From Hyphomicrobiales bacterium (lineage in GTDB: Bacteria > Pseudomonadota > Alphaproteobacteria > Rhizobiales > OSC116): a stretch of 64,000 nucleotides of DNA. Where the stretch lies: the NCBI GenBank assembly GCA_013214705.1, contig JABSRZ010000007.1:129951-193950 (forward strand), read 5' to 3'. Numbering within the stretch: the first letter of the stretch is position 1; every line of letters starts with the position of its first letter. Made by a program: the position numbers and the translations under genes. The notes below the pieces were generated by a model that searched no databases, had not been told where the DNA came from, and saw nothing but the letters and a program-made list of their open reading frames with translations. Shown piece by piece: positions 16,338 to 26,111 of the stretch.

Positions 16338-19208
16338 ATGATTAACAAAGCAACACAGATAAAATTTATACTTACCGCTGCTATGAGTGCTGTCATTGTG
16401 TTCGTGCATTTCTACGCCGACTTTAGTGGCAATACCCAAAACGCGATCATTCAAAACTTCAAACAAATGAACACCCCAGCTTCAAGTGAATTGGTGATAA
16501 TTGAGATTGATGATGCAAGTATAAGGCATTTTAGTGAATGGCCTTGGCCACGCAGCCGCTACACTGCATTGCTAGAAAAACTAGACCCAGTGAAGCCCAA
16601 AAAGGTGGCTTTTTATATCGATTTTAGTGCCAAAACCACGCAAATAGACGATTTCGAGTTTTCCCGCGCGCTAAAACGAGTCGATTTTCCTGTCATATTG
16701 TCCACACATTTACATTCTGCCTCTCATGCCAATATAACCCCTATCGCCCAAAATACCGCCACTTCAGGTTCTGACCATAATGACGAGGCAATGGGTATTG
16801 AAAGCCCAGATATAGCCACATTCGATGAACAAACGCCATTAACTGAATTTGCAAAATATGCTTTATTGGCAAATATGAATATAGACATCGATGAGTCTGG
16901 GTTGATATTTGAATATTTAACATTTGCCGACAATGGCCGGCCTTCTTTGGGTGCTTTGTTGGCCAACAAACCCAATACACCACCAGAATCCATTCAAATC
17001 GATTACTCGATCGACCCAAAGTCTATTCCGAGAATTTCGTTTAAAGATATTTTGTCCGGCAATTTCGAAGCCGCACAAATATCAAATAAAAATGTTTTAA
17101 TTGGCATAACAGCCCCAGAGTTGGCAGATATGTATGCATTGCCAAAACATGGCCGCGCGCCTGGCGTTTTGGTTCATGCCTTTGGGTTCGAAACGTTAGT
17201 GGCCGAAACAAATTTTGCGCCGATAGATGATGACCTAATTCTGCTATTTGCACTATTATTGTTTGTGGTTTTGACCTTGTTACAACGAGACAAAAACTTG
17301 GTTCTGCCGATAGCGGTCGCGAGTTTGGCGTTTGGCGCCATCCAAGGTTTATGTGTCTACGTCCACCATAATTTTCATTTAATCTTGCCAGTCACCTTGT
17401 TCAACATAGCTATAGCTGCCTTCATATTCGTTCAGGTTGTTCAGAATATTAATTATAGAAGCTTAAGTTTTTTTAAAGAATATAACCGCAATAATTATAA
17501 CCAAGCGCTGGTAAGTCAGGTGATTACCGAGAGTTTTGAAGGCATAATAATTACCGATGCCGATGGTCAGATATTGGTGGCCAACAATAAGGCTAGGCAA
17601 TTATTCTCGATTGATAAAATACCCAAAAGTATTTTTGATTATATTGTTGGCAGCGACGAATTATTCGATAAAATTAAAAAAGCAAATATAACGGATAATG
17701 CAAGTGTCGAAATTATTGAACGAGAAATAACTAACAAATATGCTCAAAAATATACCGTAGAAATTATCTTGAGAAAATCTGAAATTTTACAATATTCAGA
17801 CTCACGTCGGGCTAACAAATCACATGAAATTTTTAATTTCAACATCAGCGATGTGTCCGAAAAGAAAAACCTAATTGCGGCACAAAAACAATCCGAAGAA
17901 GCATTGGATACACTCAAAAATAGCGACGCGCTCAGCCACCTGCCAAACCGTAACAGTTTTAACCATCATCTAGACACGGTATATGCCCATCAATATAACA
18001 ACCAGTCTAGTTTGGTATTGCTAGTGAATCTGGATTCGCTTAAAGAGATAAACGAAGTTTTTGGGATTAATGTTGGCGATGAAATCATCTACCAAACTGG
18101 GCAAAATTTAAACAAGTTGGTCGGTGAATATGGTTTTGTTGCGCGTTTTTCAGACAAGGTGTTTGGCATAATATATAGGCACGAAAGTTTCGATTGCGAC
18201 CTCGTTTACAAAGACCTCATACACCATATCTACGCGCTATTTGACGCACCAGTAAAACTAAAACAACACGAGATAATGATGGACGTGTCGATCGGTGCGG
18301 TGCTAGCGCCGCATCATGGCAATACTACTGAGGCATTGCTGACCAACGCCACACTGGCGCTTGATTATGCAAAATTGCTAGATATGACGAAATGCTTTGT
18401 ATATGAAGAAGGCCTGACCCAGAAAATGCGCGCAAAGCGCAAGGTACGGTTGGACATTGTGCGCGGGCTAAAGAATGATGAATTTGTTTTATTCTATCAA
18501 CCACAATACGACATTATCGCGGGTAAATTAATCGGGTTTGAATCTTTAGTGCGTTGGCTCGACCCGGTAAAAGGTATGCGTTTCCCCGATGAATTTATAC
18601 CCGTTGCCGAAGAATTTGGCCTGATTGATGAATTAGGTGAATTGGTTCTAAATATCGGTTGTCGCGACGCAGCCGCTTGGCCAAGCCATTTAACCGTGGC
18701 GATCAATGTATCGGCTATGCAATTTAAAAATAGTGATATGACGGCTTTGTGTAGCAAATATCTATTGCAATATGACATGCCAGCTAACCGCTTAGAATTG
18801 GAAATTACCGAAAGTGCAATGGTGGATAATATGGCACATGTGGTGAAAACACTGGCCGCCATTCAAAAATTGGGCGTAAAAATAGCCATGGATGACTTTG
18901 GAACCGGATATTCGAGTTTGCAATATTTAACCGAATTGCCCATTGATAAAATTAAAATAGATAGAAGTTTTATCAAAAATATTGGGCAATCTAAACAATC
19001 AGACGCGCTTATTTCTACCATCATTGCCCTTGGCCATTCGCTAGACAAACAAGTGCTTGCAGAAGGCATAGAGACCGAAGACATGGCGCTATTGCTCAAA
19101 GCTGCGGGCTGTCATTTTGGCCAAGGTTATTATTATGGCCGGCCCATGCCGATAGAAAAAGTTAAAAATCATATAGCAGATATTGATAGCTTCCGTAAAA
19201 CTGGTTAG
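16338..19208 (+). CDS. CHASE2-PAS-GGDEF-EAL protein, probable c-di-GMP phosphodiesterase
   Basis: A 956-residue membrane signalling protein. One N-terminal membrane segment precedes an extracytoplasmic CHASE2 sensor domain (about residues 35-290), then come three closely spaced membrane segments (about 295-370), a PAS domain (about 390-500), a GGDEF domain (about 530-690) and an EAL domain (about 705-945). The cyclase signature is lost: after A602-R603 it reads F-S-D-K-V-F. The EAL side is intact: E735 (ESL), the DDFGTGYSSL motif from D852, KIDRSFI, LAEGIET and QGYYYGRPM. It should therefore degrade c-di-GMP, with the GGDEF part possibly a GTP sensor. Confidence 0.92.
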   Translation: MINKATQIKFILTAAMSAVIVFVHFYADFSGNTQNAIIQNFKQMNTPASSELVIIEIDDASIRHFSEWPWPRSRYTALLEKLDPVKPKKVAFYIDFSAKTTQIDDFEFSRALKRVDFPVILSTHLHSASHANITPIAQNTATSGSDHNDEAMGIESPDIATFDEQTPLTEFAKYALLANMNIDIDESGLIFEYLTFADNGRPSLGALLANKPNTPPESIQIDYSIDPKSIPRISFKDILSGNFEAAQISNKNVLIGITAPELADMYALPKHGRAPGVLVHAFGFETLVAETNFAPIDDDLILLFALLLFVVLTLLQRDKNLVLPIAVASLAFGAIQGLCVYVHHNFHLILPVTLFNIAIAAFIFVQVVQNINYRSLSFFKEYNRNNYNQALVSQVITESFEGIIITDADGQILVANNKARQLFSIDKIPKSIFDYIVGSDELFDKIKKANITDNASVEIIEREITNKYAQKYTVEIILRKSEILQYSDSRRANKSHEIFNFNISDVSEKKNLIAAQKQSEEALDTLKNSDALSHLPNRNSFNHHLDTVYAHQYNNQSSLVLLVNLDSLKEINEVFGINVGDEIIYQTGQNLNKLVGEYGFVARFSDKVFGIIYRHESFDCDLVYKDLIHHIYALFDAPVKLKQHEIMMDVSIGAVLAPHHGNTTEALLTNATLALDYAKLLDMTKCFVYEEGLTQKMRAKRKVRLDIVRGLKNDEFVLFYQPQYDIIAGKLIGFESLVRWLDPVKGMRFPDEFIPVAEEFGLIDELGELVLNIGCRDAAAWPSHLTVAINVSAMQFKNSDMTALCSKYLLQYDMPANRLELEITESAMVDNMAHVVKTLAAIQKLGVKIAMDDFGTGYSSLQYLTELPIDKIKIDRSFIKNIGQSKQSDALISTIIALGHSLDKQVLAEGIETEDMALLLKAAGCHFGQGYYYGRPMPIEKVKNHIADIDSFRKTG

Positions 19209-19239
19209 GTTGGGTTATAACACTTATTATTGAGCCATT

Positions 19240-20403
19240 ATGTTAAAACCATCCGAATTAGAAATGCTGAACCATTTTCGCCAAAATTTGCATCGCAAAC
19301 CAGAAATATCTGGACAAGAAATTAGCACTGCAAAATCTGTGTCAGAATTTATAGAGCAGTTTAAACCCGATGAGATATTTCCTAACCTCGCGGGCAACAG
19401 TTTTGCCATTGTGTATAATGGCCAGCATGAAGGCCCTACACTGCTGATAAGGTGCGAATTGGATGCGCTGCCCATTCAAGAAACTGGTACCGTCAAATAT
19501 CGCTCTCAATATGCAAAAGTCGCTCACGCCTGCGGGCATGATGGTCATATGGCAATTGTGGCATCAATGGCGTTAAAATTGCACCAACAAAGGCCACATA
19601 GTGGTCGGGTCATACTGGTATTTCAAGCGGCAGAAGAAACTGGCAAAGGTGCAAAACCCTTGGTCGAAGCGTTGAAGTTTAATAAGCTTGCGCCCAAATA
19701 TAGTTTTGCTTTACACAATATGCCAAAAATGAAAAAACACCGGATTGGAGTTAAAAATGGCTATTTTAACTGCGCATCTAAAGGCATGAAAATTGAGTTG
19801 ATTGGCAAAACATCTCACGCCTCTCACCCGGAAAATGGCATAAACCCCAGCGATGCTTTATGCGATATACTGCGTGAAGTGGCCGTTATAAATGCTGACT
19901 TCTCAGAATATGAAGAATTTACTCTGACCTCAATATCGCATGCCGCTTTGGGTGAGGAATCATTTGGCATTACCGCCGGTTATGCCAAAATTATGCTAAC
20001 TCTGCGCTCAGAAAGCGATGGGCTGCTAACTAAATTGACTCATCGCTTAGATGTATTTACCCAAAAAATCAGCCAAAAATATAATTTAGGCTATGACGTT
20101 AGTTATGATGAGATATTTGAGGCTTCTATAAATGATGAGATCGCCACCGACTTAATTCGCACCGCTTGTTTAGATGAGAATGCCGATATGATCGAACTAA
20201 GCCAATCGTGGCGCGCGTCTGAAGATTTTGGCCAGTTTGCCAGTGTAAGCCATTCGGCCATGTTTTTGCTCGGTTCTGGTGAAGATCAACCGCAATTGCA
20301 TAATTCGGATTTCAATTTCCCCGACGAGATTATAGCCACTGGCCACAATATATTTTCTCGGCTGATTAAGAATATTCTCGGCTATTCTTCAAATTCGGGA
20401 TGA
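19240..20403 (+). CDS. M20-family amidohydrolase (hippurate hydrolase/IAA-amino acid hydrolase type)
   Basis: A 387-residue zinc-dependent hydrolase. CGHDGHMA (about residue 97) provides the first metal ligands, FQAAEETGKGA holds the catalytic glutamates, and HASHPENG belongs to the lid domain. Relatives remove acyl groups from N-acyl amino acids. There is no signal peptide, so it is cytoplasmic. It starts 31 bases after the EAL gene and may be co-transcribed with it. Its 3' end overlaps the convergent HTH gene by 22 bases. Confidence 0.88.
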   Translation: MLKPSELEMLNHFRQNLHRKPEISGQEISTAKSVSEFIEQFKPDEIFPNLAGNSFAIVYNGQHEGPTLLIRCELDALPIQETGTVKYRSQYAKVAHACGHDGHMAIVASMALKLHQQRPHSGRVILVFQAAEETGKGAKPLVEALKFNKLAPKYSFALHNMPKMKKHRIGVKNGYFNCASKGMKIELIGKTSHASHPENGINPSDALCDILREVAVINADFSEYEEFTLTSISHAALGEESFGITAGYAKIMLTLRSESDGLLTKLTHRLDVFTQKISQKYNLGYDVSYDEIFEASINDEIATDLIRTACLDENADMIELSQSWRASEDFGQFASVSHSAMFLLGSGEDQPQLHNSDFNFPDEIIATGHNIFSRLIKNILGYSSNSG

Positions 20404-20711
20404 GGCAAAATTTCGTTATAAATACCTATTAAATCAACTTGTTCAATACCAGTTTCTTTTTCCAATTTACGCAAAAAGGAGATTCGGCGTATGTCGCGTT
20501 TTTGCACAGGTTGACCCAACACTTTGCCAATAATTTCAAGTTTGGGCAACGGCACAAACGCGCCACGCTCAAGTTGTAAATATTGTTTTTCGGTCATTTT
20601 GAGTTTTTTGCCAATATCTCTTGGCCCCAACTTTAAATGGTCGCGCCAACGCCATATATTTTTACCCAATACAATTTCATGTTCAAACGGGGTGCGTTTT
20701 TGTTTTTTCAT
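20382..20711 (-). CDS. Small helix-turn-helix (XRE-like) protein
   Basis: A 109-residue basic protein. Residues about 15-62 form an XRE-type helix-turn-helix (NIWRWRDHLKLGPRDIGKKL, then MTEKQYLQLERG), followed by a helical tail of unknown role. There is no recognised effector domain. It lies 18 bases downstream of slyX on the same strand, so the two are likely co-transcribed. The target is unknown. Confidence 0.7.
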   Translation of the reverse strand: MKKQKRTPFEHEIVLGKNIWRWRDHLKLGPRDIGKKLKMTEKQYLQLERGAFVPLPKLEIIGKVLGQPVQKRDIRRISFLRKLEKETGIEQVDLIGIYNEILPHPEFEE

Positions 20712-20729
20712 AACGTGCCTAAATCAAAT

Positions 20730-20939
20730 TCAATAATGCGGGGGTGGTGCGTCATCTTGTGGTTGGTTTATATTCGACTCAGTGTCCATCGCCGCCTGAA
20801 ATTTGGCTTCGACAATTTTGATATATTGTTTCAGCGCAGAAATTTCTTTATGTTGACTATACACTTCGTCACCCAATTCGGCAATTTCGATGCCCAGATG
20901 CGCTACAGTTTCTTGTAATTTTATGATTTCTTTTTCCAT
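20730..20939 (-). CDS. slyX: SlyX family protein
   Basis: A 69-residue, almost wholly alpha-helical coiled coil ending in the diagnostic proline-rich PPPHY. The pattern I-A-E-L-G-D-E-V with a Q-x-K-E-I-x-A-L-K stretch is that of SlyX. The family is widespread in proteobacteria and its function is not established. It shares a transcript direction with the HTH gene just downstream. Confidence 0.85.
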   Translation of the reverse strand: MEKEIIKLQETVAHLGIEIAELGDEVYSQHKEISALKQYIKIVEAKFQAAMDTESNINQPQDDAPPPHY

Positions 20940-20979
20940 AAGCTTGAATTACAGCAATTCCCATAGTTGCGCAAGCGGC

Positions 20980-21008
20980 AAAAAAAGCGCCTCATAAATG
21001 AAGCGCCT
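20980..21008 (-). terminator. Intrinsic terminator of the branched-chain ABC operon
   Basis: Read on the minus strand, an 8-bp stem with one G-U pair (21006-20999 with 20994-20987) and a four-base loop is followed by seven T (20986-20980). It lies about 33 bases after the livF-like stop codon. Confidence 0.85.
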
Positions 21009-21040
21009 TAAAGTCATAAAGTACATTAAAATTAAAATAT

Positions 21041-21763
21041 TTAGATAGCCAAATACTCTTCTCTCAACTCTTTATTATCGAGCACTTCTTTCGCGGTGCC
21101 CCTGAATGCCACTTCTCCAGTGTCCAATATAATGGCGCTATCGGCCAATTTAAGTGCAGCTACGGCATTTTGTTCAACAATAATGGTGGTGATGCCAATT
21201 TTTTTCACTTCTTGCAAAATAGATTCAATTTCATGAACAATGATAGGGGCTAAACCCTCATATGGTTCATCAAGTAGCAATAGTTTCACATCCCTCGCCA
21301 AGGCGCGCGCCACAGCTAGCATTTGTTGTTCACCGCCAGACATCGAAGTCGCGTCTTGTTTGCGACGTTCTGCCAACCGAGGGAAATGCTCATAAATGCG
21401 GTCAATTTCCCAACCTTTAGTGGGCGCAACTTGCGCGATGATGAGGTTTTCTTCAACCGTTAAGCCGGGTATAATGCGCCTGTCTTCAGGCACCAATTGC
21501 ACCCCAGCTTGCGCCGCTTCATGGGCTTTCAGCTCGTGTAATTTCACCCCGCCAAGGTAAATTTCACCCTGTTTAAGTTTAGGGTCAAGCGCCCGTGCCA
21601 AGGTTTTTAAAGTTGTGGTTTTGCCCGCACCGTTACGGCCAAGCAATGCCACAATTTCACCCTCAGCCACATCAAATGATATGCCCTGCACAATATAGCT
21701 TTCGCCATAATAAGAATGAATATTTTTAACCGAGAGAAAGCTCTTATTTTCTGACATGCTCAT
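21041..21763 (-). CDS. livF: Branched-chain amino acid-type ABC transporter ATPase, LivF-like
   Basis: A 240-residue ABC ATPase. The Walker A is GRNGAGKTT, the signature MSGGEQQMLAVARAL and the Walker B LLLLDEPYEGLAP, the last typical of LivF. It is the final gene of a five-gene HAAT operon (binding protein, two permeases, two ATPases). It begins with the ATGA overlap of the livG-like stop, behind GAGGAG. It hydrolyses ATP on the cytoplasmic face to drive uptake. The substrate is an amino acid or related amide; which one cannot be told. Confidence 0.9.
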   Translation of the reverse strand: MSMSENKSFLSVKNIHSYYGESYIVQGISFDVAEGEIVALLGRNGAGKTTTLKTLARALDPKLKQGEIYLGGVKLHELKAHEAAQAGVQLVPEDRRIIPGLTVEENLIIAQVAPTKGWEIDRIYEHFPRLAERRKQDATSMSGGEQQMLAVARALARDVKLLLLDEPYEGLAPIIVHEIESILQEVKKIGITTIIVEQNAVAALKLADSAIILDTGEVAFRGTAKEVLDNKELREEYLAI

Positions 21764-22536
21764 TCTTGCTCCTCACCTAAATAGGCTTCAATAACTTTAG
21801 GGTTACCCTTCACTTCGTCAGGTGTACCTTCGGCAATAACTGCTCCTTGTGCCAATACAGTGATTGTATCGGACAATGCAAACACGACATTCATGTCATG
21901 TTCGACAATCACTTTTGTCATACCACGCTTTGAAATTTCACGTAATAACTCAATGGTTTGTTCTGTTTCATGACGTGCCATGCCGGCAGTCGGTTCATCC
22001 AACAATAGTATTTTAGGCCGATGAGCCAAACAAATTGCAAGTTCTAAACGTCGCTTGTCGCCACGAGATAAAAAGCGAGCCTCCTTGTGCATTACACCTT
22101 GAAGCCCAACTTCAACCAAGGTTTCCTCGGCAAAACTTTCGATCTGGCCACCCTTGCTTAAAAGCTGAAACATATTTAGTTTAAAAGCGCCATCACGCGC
22201 GGCAAGAGCTGGAATACACACATTTTGCAGCAAAGTCATTTCTGGGAAAATGGCAGGTGTTTGAAACACTTTTGCCATGCCCAGTTGGTTGATTTCGTGC
22301 GGCGATATATTGCCCAATGGCTTGCCGTTGAATGAAACACTACCCTTTGTTGGGGTGATCATGCCGGTAATTACATTTAACAATGTTGTTTTACCAGCAC
22401 CATTTGGCCCAATTAAAGAATGAATTGTACCTTCTTTGACACGAAAACTCACATTATCCAGCGCCTGAAGGCCACCAAAATTTTTGGAAACTTGATAACA
22501 ATCAAGCATCACATCTGACATAGGCTCTTGAGACAT
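21760..22536 (-). CDS. livG: Branched-chain amino acid-type ABC transporter ATPase, LivG-like
   Basis: An ABC ATPase of about 258 residues with Walker A GPNGAGKTT, signature LSRGDKRRLELA and Walker B ILLLDEPTAGMAR, as in LivG. The signature has SRGDK instead of the usual SGGxQ, a known LivG/UrtD-group variant. I use the ATG at 22536 (MSQEPMSD), placed just after the livM stop and eight bases behind GGAGGG. An upstream in-frame ATG at 22554 would extend into livM. It pairs with the LivF-like ATPase as a heterodimer. Confidence 0.9.
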   Translation of the reverse strand: MSQEPMSDVMLDCYQVSKNFGGLQALDNVSFRVKEGTIHSLIGPNGAGKTTLLNVITGMITPTKGSVSFNGKPLGNISPHEINQLGMAKVFQTPAIFPEMTLLQNVCIPALAARDGAFKLNMFQLLSKGGQIESFAEETLVEVGLQGVMHKEARFLSRGDKRRLELAICLAHRPKILLLDEPTAGMARHETEQTIELLREISKRGMTKVIVEHDMNVVFALSDTITVLAQGAVIAEGTPDEVKGNPKVIEAYLGEEQE

Positions 22537-22537
22537 A

Positions 22538-23521
22538 TTATTTACCCTCCACATCAGCAGAATTTTTTGTCAACTTATTGTATAATTTCTTAACGCCGTC
22601 TACAAATCCACCCGGCAGGAAGATAACCACGGCCATAAAGATTAGGCCAAGTACCAACAACCATTCTTCGCCCAAAGGCACGGAAAGTACGTTTTCAAAA
22701 TAAAGCATAAACCATGCGCCAATTATTGGCCCAATAAGGGTGCCTAAACCGCCCATAACTGACATAATTACCAATTCACCCGATGTAGACCAATGAAGGT
22801 ATTCAGTGCCCACATAGGGTTCATATACCACCATAAGAGAACCCGCTACGGATGCATAAACTGCAGAAAGAACAAACGCACCTAACTTATATTTTTGCAC
22901 GTCAATGCCGGTATATTCTAGCCTCTGAGAATTGGATTTTATCGCCCGCAATATCAATCCAAACGGCGATTTGCTGATGCGCATGGCGATATAATAACCA
23001 ACGATTAAGAAAAATGCGGTCACGAAATACATGGTAAGACCGTCCATTCTAATGCCGAACAATACGGGGCGCAGATCTGGCAAAGTTAAACCGTTTTCAC
23101 CACCAGTGAACCAACCAAAGGTCGATAGCGCGGATGAATGTAACATTTCGCCAAAGGCTAAAGTCAAGATCGAGAAATAAATACCCGATCGCTTCATGGT
23201 CAGATACCCAACCGCCACCGATGCCAATGTACCTACAATGACTGCAATGATCATGGCCGGAATAATTTCAGCAGAGAAATGCTTAAACATTAAACCAGTT
23301 GTATAAGCCGACATACCAAAGAATATAGCGTGGCCAAATGACAAGTAGCCGGTGAAACCAAGCAATAAGTCAAAGCCCAGAGCAAACAATGCCCAAATGG
23401 TCATTTTGGTGGCGAGGCCAACATAGCCGCCAATATAAGGAAACCAGAACGGTAGGCTTAATACCACTAACGCAAATATGGTGAGTGGAAATCTTTTAAG
23501 AATCGAAACTAGACTAATCAT
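22538..23521 (-). CDS. livM: Branched-chain amino acid-type ABC permease, LivM-like
   Basis: A 327-residue inner-membrane permease with about nine to ten membrane segments. The LLLGFTGYLSFGHAIFFGMSAY stretch (in two overlapping halves) and SPFGLILRAIKSN, which contacts the ATPase, are LivM hallmarks. Its ATG overlaps the livH stop by one base (TAATG). It forms the translocation pore with the LivH-like protein. Confidence 0.92.
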   Translation of the reverse strand: MISLVSILKRFPLTIFALVVLSLPFWFPYIGGYVGLATKMTIWALFALGFDLLLGFTGYLSFGHAIFFGMSAYTTGLMFKHFSAEIIPAMIIAVIVGTLASVAVGYLTMKRSGIYFSILTLAFGEMLHSSALSTFGWFTGGENGLTLPDLRPVLFGIRMDGLTMYFVTAFFLIVGYYIAMRISKSPFGLILRAIKSNSQRLEYTGIDVQKYKLGAFVLSAVYASVAGSLMVVYEPYVGTEYLHWSTSGELVIMSVMGGLGTLIGPIIGAWFMLYFENVLSVPLGEEWLLVLGLIFMAVVIFLPGGFVDGVKKLYNKLTKNSADVEGK

Positions 23522-24408
23522 TATTCCATCAATCCTTTTTTACCCATTAAGCCACGTGGTCTGACCAGCAGAATCACTACAGCAATGAGATAAATTATTA
23601 TCTGTTGTATTGGCGCGTATTCAGCGGTGAAGCTAATCGCCATGCCAAAAATTAAGCTCGCCAGCACGGCGCCGGGCAATGAGCCCATACCACCAACAAC
23701 CACAACCAGAAATGACGGAATGAGCAATTTCATACCCAGTTCTGGCTCCACCTGAGTGATTGGCCCGCCAAAAATTCCGGCTATAGCGGCGATAATCGAG
23801 CCGATGCCAAACACAATGGTAAAGCGGCGGGTGATGTTGACACCTAAGAAAGCGATCATTTGGCTGTCACGCATACCAGCGCGAACGATAAGGCCAAATT
23901 TTGTAAATTGTAGTAAGATAAACAGAGCCGCGACAGTCGAAAAGCTCACAACCACAAGAATTAAACGCCATTTCGGGTAATAAACCGCCCCATCTAAGAA
24001 GGGTAGATATTCGTCCAGCCTCAAAATGCCTGTGCCCCAAGTTGGTTTTGCAAACGGTATGTTATTGGCACCGTAAATGGTTTTTAAAACTTCACCAATG
24101 ACAATGGCAAGGCCAAATGTTACCAAAATCTGATCGGTATGGGAGCGTTCGTAAAAATGCCTAATCAGGCCACGCTCTAATGCCACGCCGACTATAAATA
24201 ATAAAATGGGAACCGCTACTATTGCGACTTCGAAGCCAAATTGGCTCGCAATTTCAACCGCAAAATATGCACCCAACATGAAAAGCGCGCCATGGGCAAA
24301 ATTAACCACACCCAATGTGCCAAAAACAAGAGTCAGACCTAGCGCAATGAGCATATATAAGGCGCTAATCTGCAGTCCTGTTAATGTTTGTAAGAAAAAA
24401 TTATTCAC
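23521..24408 (-). CDS. livH: Branched-chain amino acid-type ABC permease, LivH-like
   Basis: About 295 residues with eight membrane segments; ALYMLIALGLTLVFGTLGVV near the N-terminus and GLIVRAGMRDSQMIAFLGV in the cytoplasmic loop are typical of LivH. I prefer the GTG at 24408 (MNNFFLQTLTG), six bases behind AGG, over the TTG at 24420 four codons upstream. A strong hairpin with T-tract lies between the binding-protein gene and this gene, so its expression is probably attenuated. Confidence 0.9.
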   Translation of the reverse strand: MNNFFLQTLTGLQISALYMLIALGLTLVFGTLGVVNFAHGALFMLGAYFAVEIASQFGFEVAIVAVPILLFIVGVALERGLIRHFYERSHTDQILVTFGLAIVIGEVLKTIYGANNIPFAKPTWGTGILRLDEYLPFLDGAVYYPKWRLILVVVSFSTVAALFILLQFTKFGLIVRAGMRDSQMIAFLGVNITRRFTIVFGIGSIIAAIAGIFGGPITQVEPELGMKLLIPSFLVVVVGGMGSLPGAVLASLIFGMAISFTAEYAPIQQIIIYLIAVVILLVRPRGLMGKKGLME

Positions 24409-24499
24409 TGTCCACCTCAATCATTAAACGAAAACCAGTTTACATTACTATAAATAGTTAAATTACGCGAATGCGCTTCGTTGCAATGAGAATATGTAA

Positions 24500-24541
24500 G
24501 AAAAAAGCGGCAACTAAACCTTTAACAGTGGAGTTGCCGCT
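24500..24541 (-). terminator. Terminator-like attenuator between binding-protein and permease genes
   Basis: A perfect 10-bp inverted repeat, AGCGGCAACT (24506-24515) and AGTTGCCGCT (24532-24541). On the minus strand it is followed by six T (24506-24501, the first of them part of the stem). It sits in the 147-base gap after the binding-protein stop and before livH. Partial read-through would give more binding protein than permease. Confidence 0.85.
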
Positions 24542-24555
24542 ACGTCTATTAAACC

Positions 24556-25917
24556 CTATACAGGTTCGTAAGGGCCAAGTTCGCCACCAAAGATGCTTGC
24601 ATCATAAGTAACAACATCGCGAGGTGTTGTGCCCACAATTTCAAGCAGGTCAAACTCACCTGTTTTGTCTGTAGGTGATTTACCTTTAACAACCAAAATG
24701 TCTTTAAAGCACTGATGATCTTCAGCACGGTAAAGAGTTGGGCCGTTACCCATGCCGTCAAATTCAAAGCCTTCAAGTGCTTTGATAACTTCAGGTGGGT
24801 AGAATGTACCCGCAACTTCACAAGCGTTAGCATATAGAAGAGTTTGGCAATAACATGTGTGAGCCGCCATTGAAGGAGGGAAGCCATATTCAGCTTGGAA
24901 CGCTTCAACAAAAGCTTTAGAACCAGCATCTTGCAATGTCCAGTTCCAGTTAGTTGTGCCCAGCACACCTTGAATGGCAGACGAACCAGCACCTTGCGCC
25001 ATCAGACGAGAGAATAACGGAACCACAACTTCCATGGTTTTGCCATTCTTTTGCAATTCGCGCATACCAAACTCAACAGCTTGAGTTAGTGAGTTGACCA
25101 TGTCTTTACCATAATGGTTAAGCACAAGTACGTCAGCGTCAGATGCCAAAACAGCGGTTAGATATTGGCTAAAGTCAGGGCCACCAACTGGTGTCATAAG
25201 GTTGTTTACAGTTGTCCAGCCTTGGGCTTCTGTGCCACGTTTCATAGCGTCATGTTGTGTATGACCCCAGCTATAATCAGCTGTTAGATGGAAAGCACGA
25301 CGGTCTTTGCCATATGTATCAGCCAAAATTGGTGAAAGCGCAATACCAGTCATTTCAGCATTAAAGAAATGGCGGAAACCATAACGGCGTTTGTCTTTAC
25401 CAGTTGTGTCATTACTATGCGTAAGACCAGCCATAAAGATAATGCCCATTTCTGAAGCCAGATATTGCTGAGCAATCGCGATGCCTGATGATGAACCACC
25501 AGTAAGCATGATAATTTTATCACGTTCAATCATCCGACGAGCAGATGTACGAGCGGCGTCAGCTTTGGTTTGGGTATCGCCCACAACAAAGTCAACTTTT
25601 TTGCCTAGAATGCCAGCACCAGTTAGTTTATTTGGTGTCATAGTCTCTAGCATGCCACCACCATTATTAAGATGTTGTACAGCTAATTTATAAGCACGTA
25701 ATTCGTCAGCACCCTCATCGGCATAAGCGCCGGTTTGTGGTACGTTAAAACCAAGCATTACGGTGTCGCCTTCAATTGGGTAGTTACCAATTTGAGACTC
25801 TGCCCATGCATTTTTTGCATAAAACATTGGTGCGCTCATTGCAGCTGTACCTAAGGCACCAGCTTTCAATATAGAACGACGAGATACAGTTTTTGAAATA
25901 TCAGACTTCTTTGTCAC
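24556..25917 (-). CDS. Periplasmic binding protein of the branched-chain amino acid-type ABC transporter
   Basis: A HAAT-family type I binding protein of about 453 residues. I place the start at the GTG at 25917, eight bases behind GGGAG. An ATG 17 codons upstream (25968) lacks a ribosome site. The N-terminus has a twin-arginine signal (SRRSILKAGALGTAAM, cleavage near AWA), so the protein is exported folded by Tat. Mature motifs such as GGSSSGIAIAQQYLASEMGI fit the LivK/UrtA/amide-binding group. The ligand (branched-chain amino acid, amide or similar) is not determinable. It is first in its operon. Confidence 0.9.
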   Translation of the reverse strand: MTKKSDISKTVSRRSILKAGALGTAAMSAPMFYAKNAWAESQIGNYPIEGDTVMLGFNVPQTGAYADEGADELRAYKLAVQHLNNGGGMLETMTPNKLTGAGILGKKVDFVVGDTQTKADAARTSARRMIERDKIIMLTGGSSSGIAIAQQYLASEMGIIFMAGLTHSNDTTGKDKRRYGFRHFFNAEMTGIALSPILADTYGKDRRAFHLTADYSWGHTQHDAMKRGTEAQGWTTVNNLMTPVGGPDFSQYLTAVLASDADVLVLNHYGKDMVNSLTQAVEFGMRELQKNGKTMEVVVPLFSRLMAQGAGSSAIQGVLGTTNWNWTLQDAGSKAFVEAFQAEYGFPPSMAAHTCYCQTLLYANACEVAGTFYPPEVIKALEGFEFDGMGNGPTLYRAEDHQCFKDILVVKGKSPTDKTGEFDLLEIVGTTPRDVVTYDASIFGGELGPYEPV

Positions 25918-26111
25918 GATAAATTCTCCCTCTTGTGATTTTTGATTATTGGCCAAAACGCGCACCAAATAACAATATCAAAAAAATCAAATTCTGTGTA
26001 TTGCTTTTATTTTTCAGAAATAATTTTTCTAACGGCCAAACTTTCGGGCTATTCTGAACAAAAAGTTATTGGACGTTGGTCTTATGTATTCTTATGAAAT
26101 CATCTAACTCA

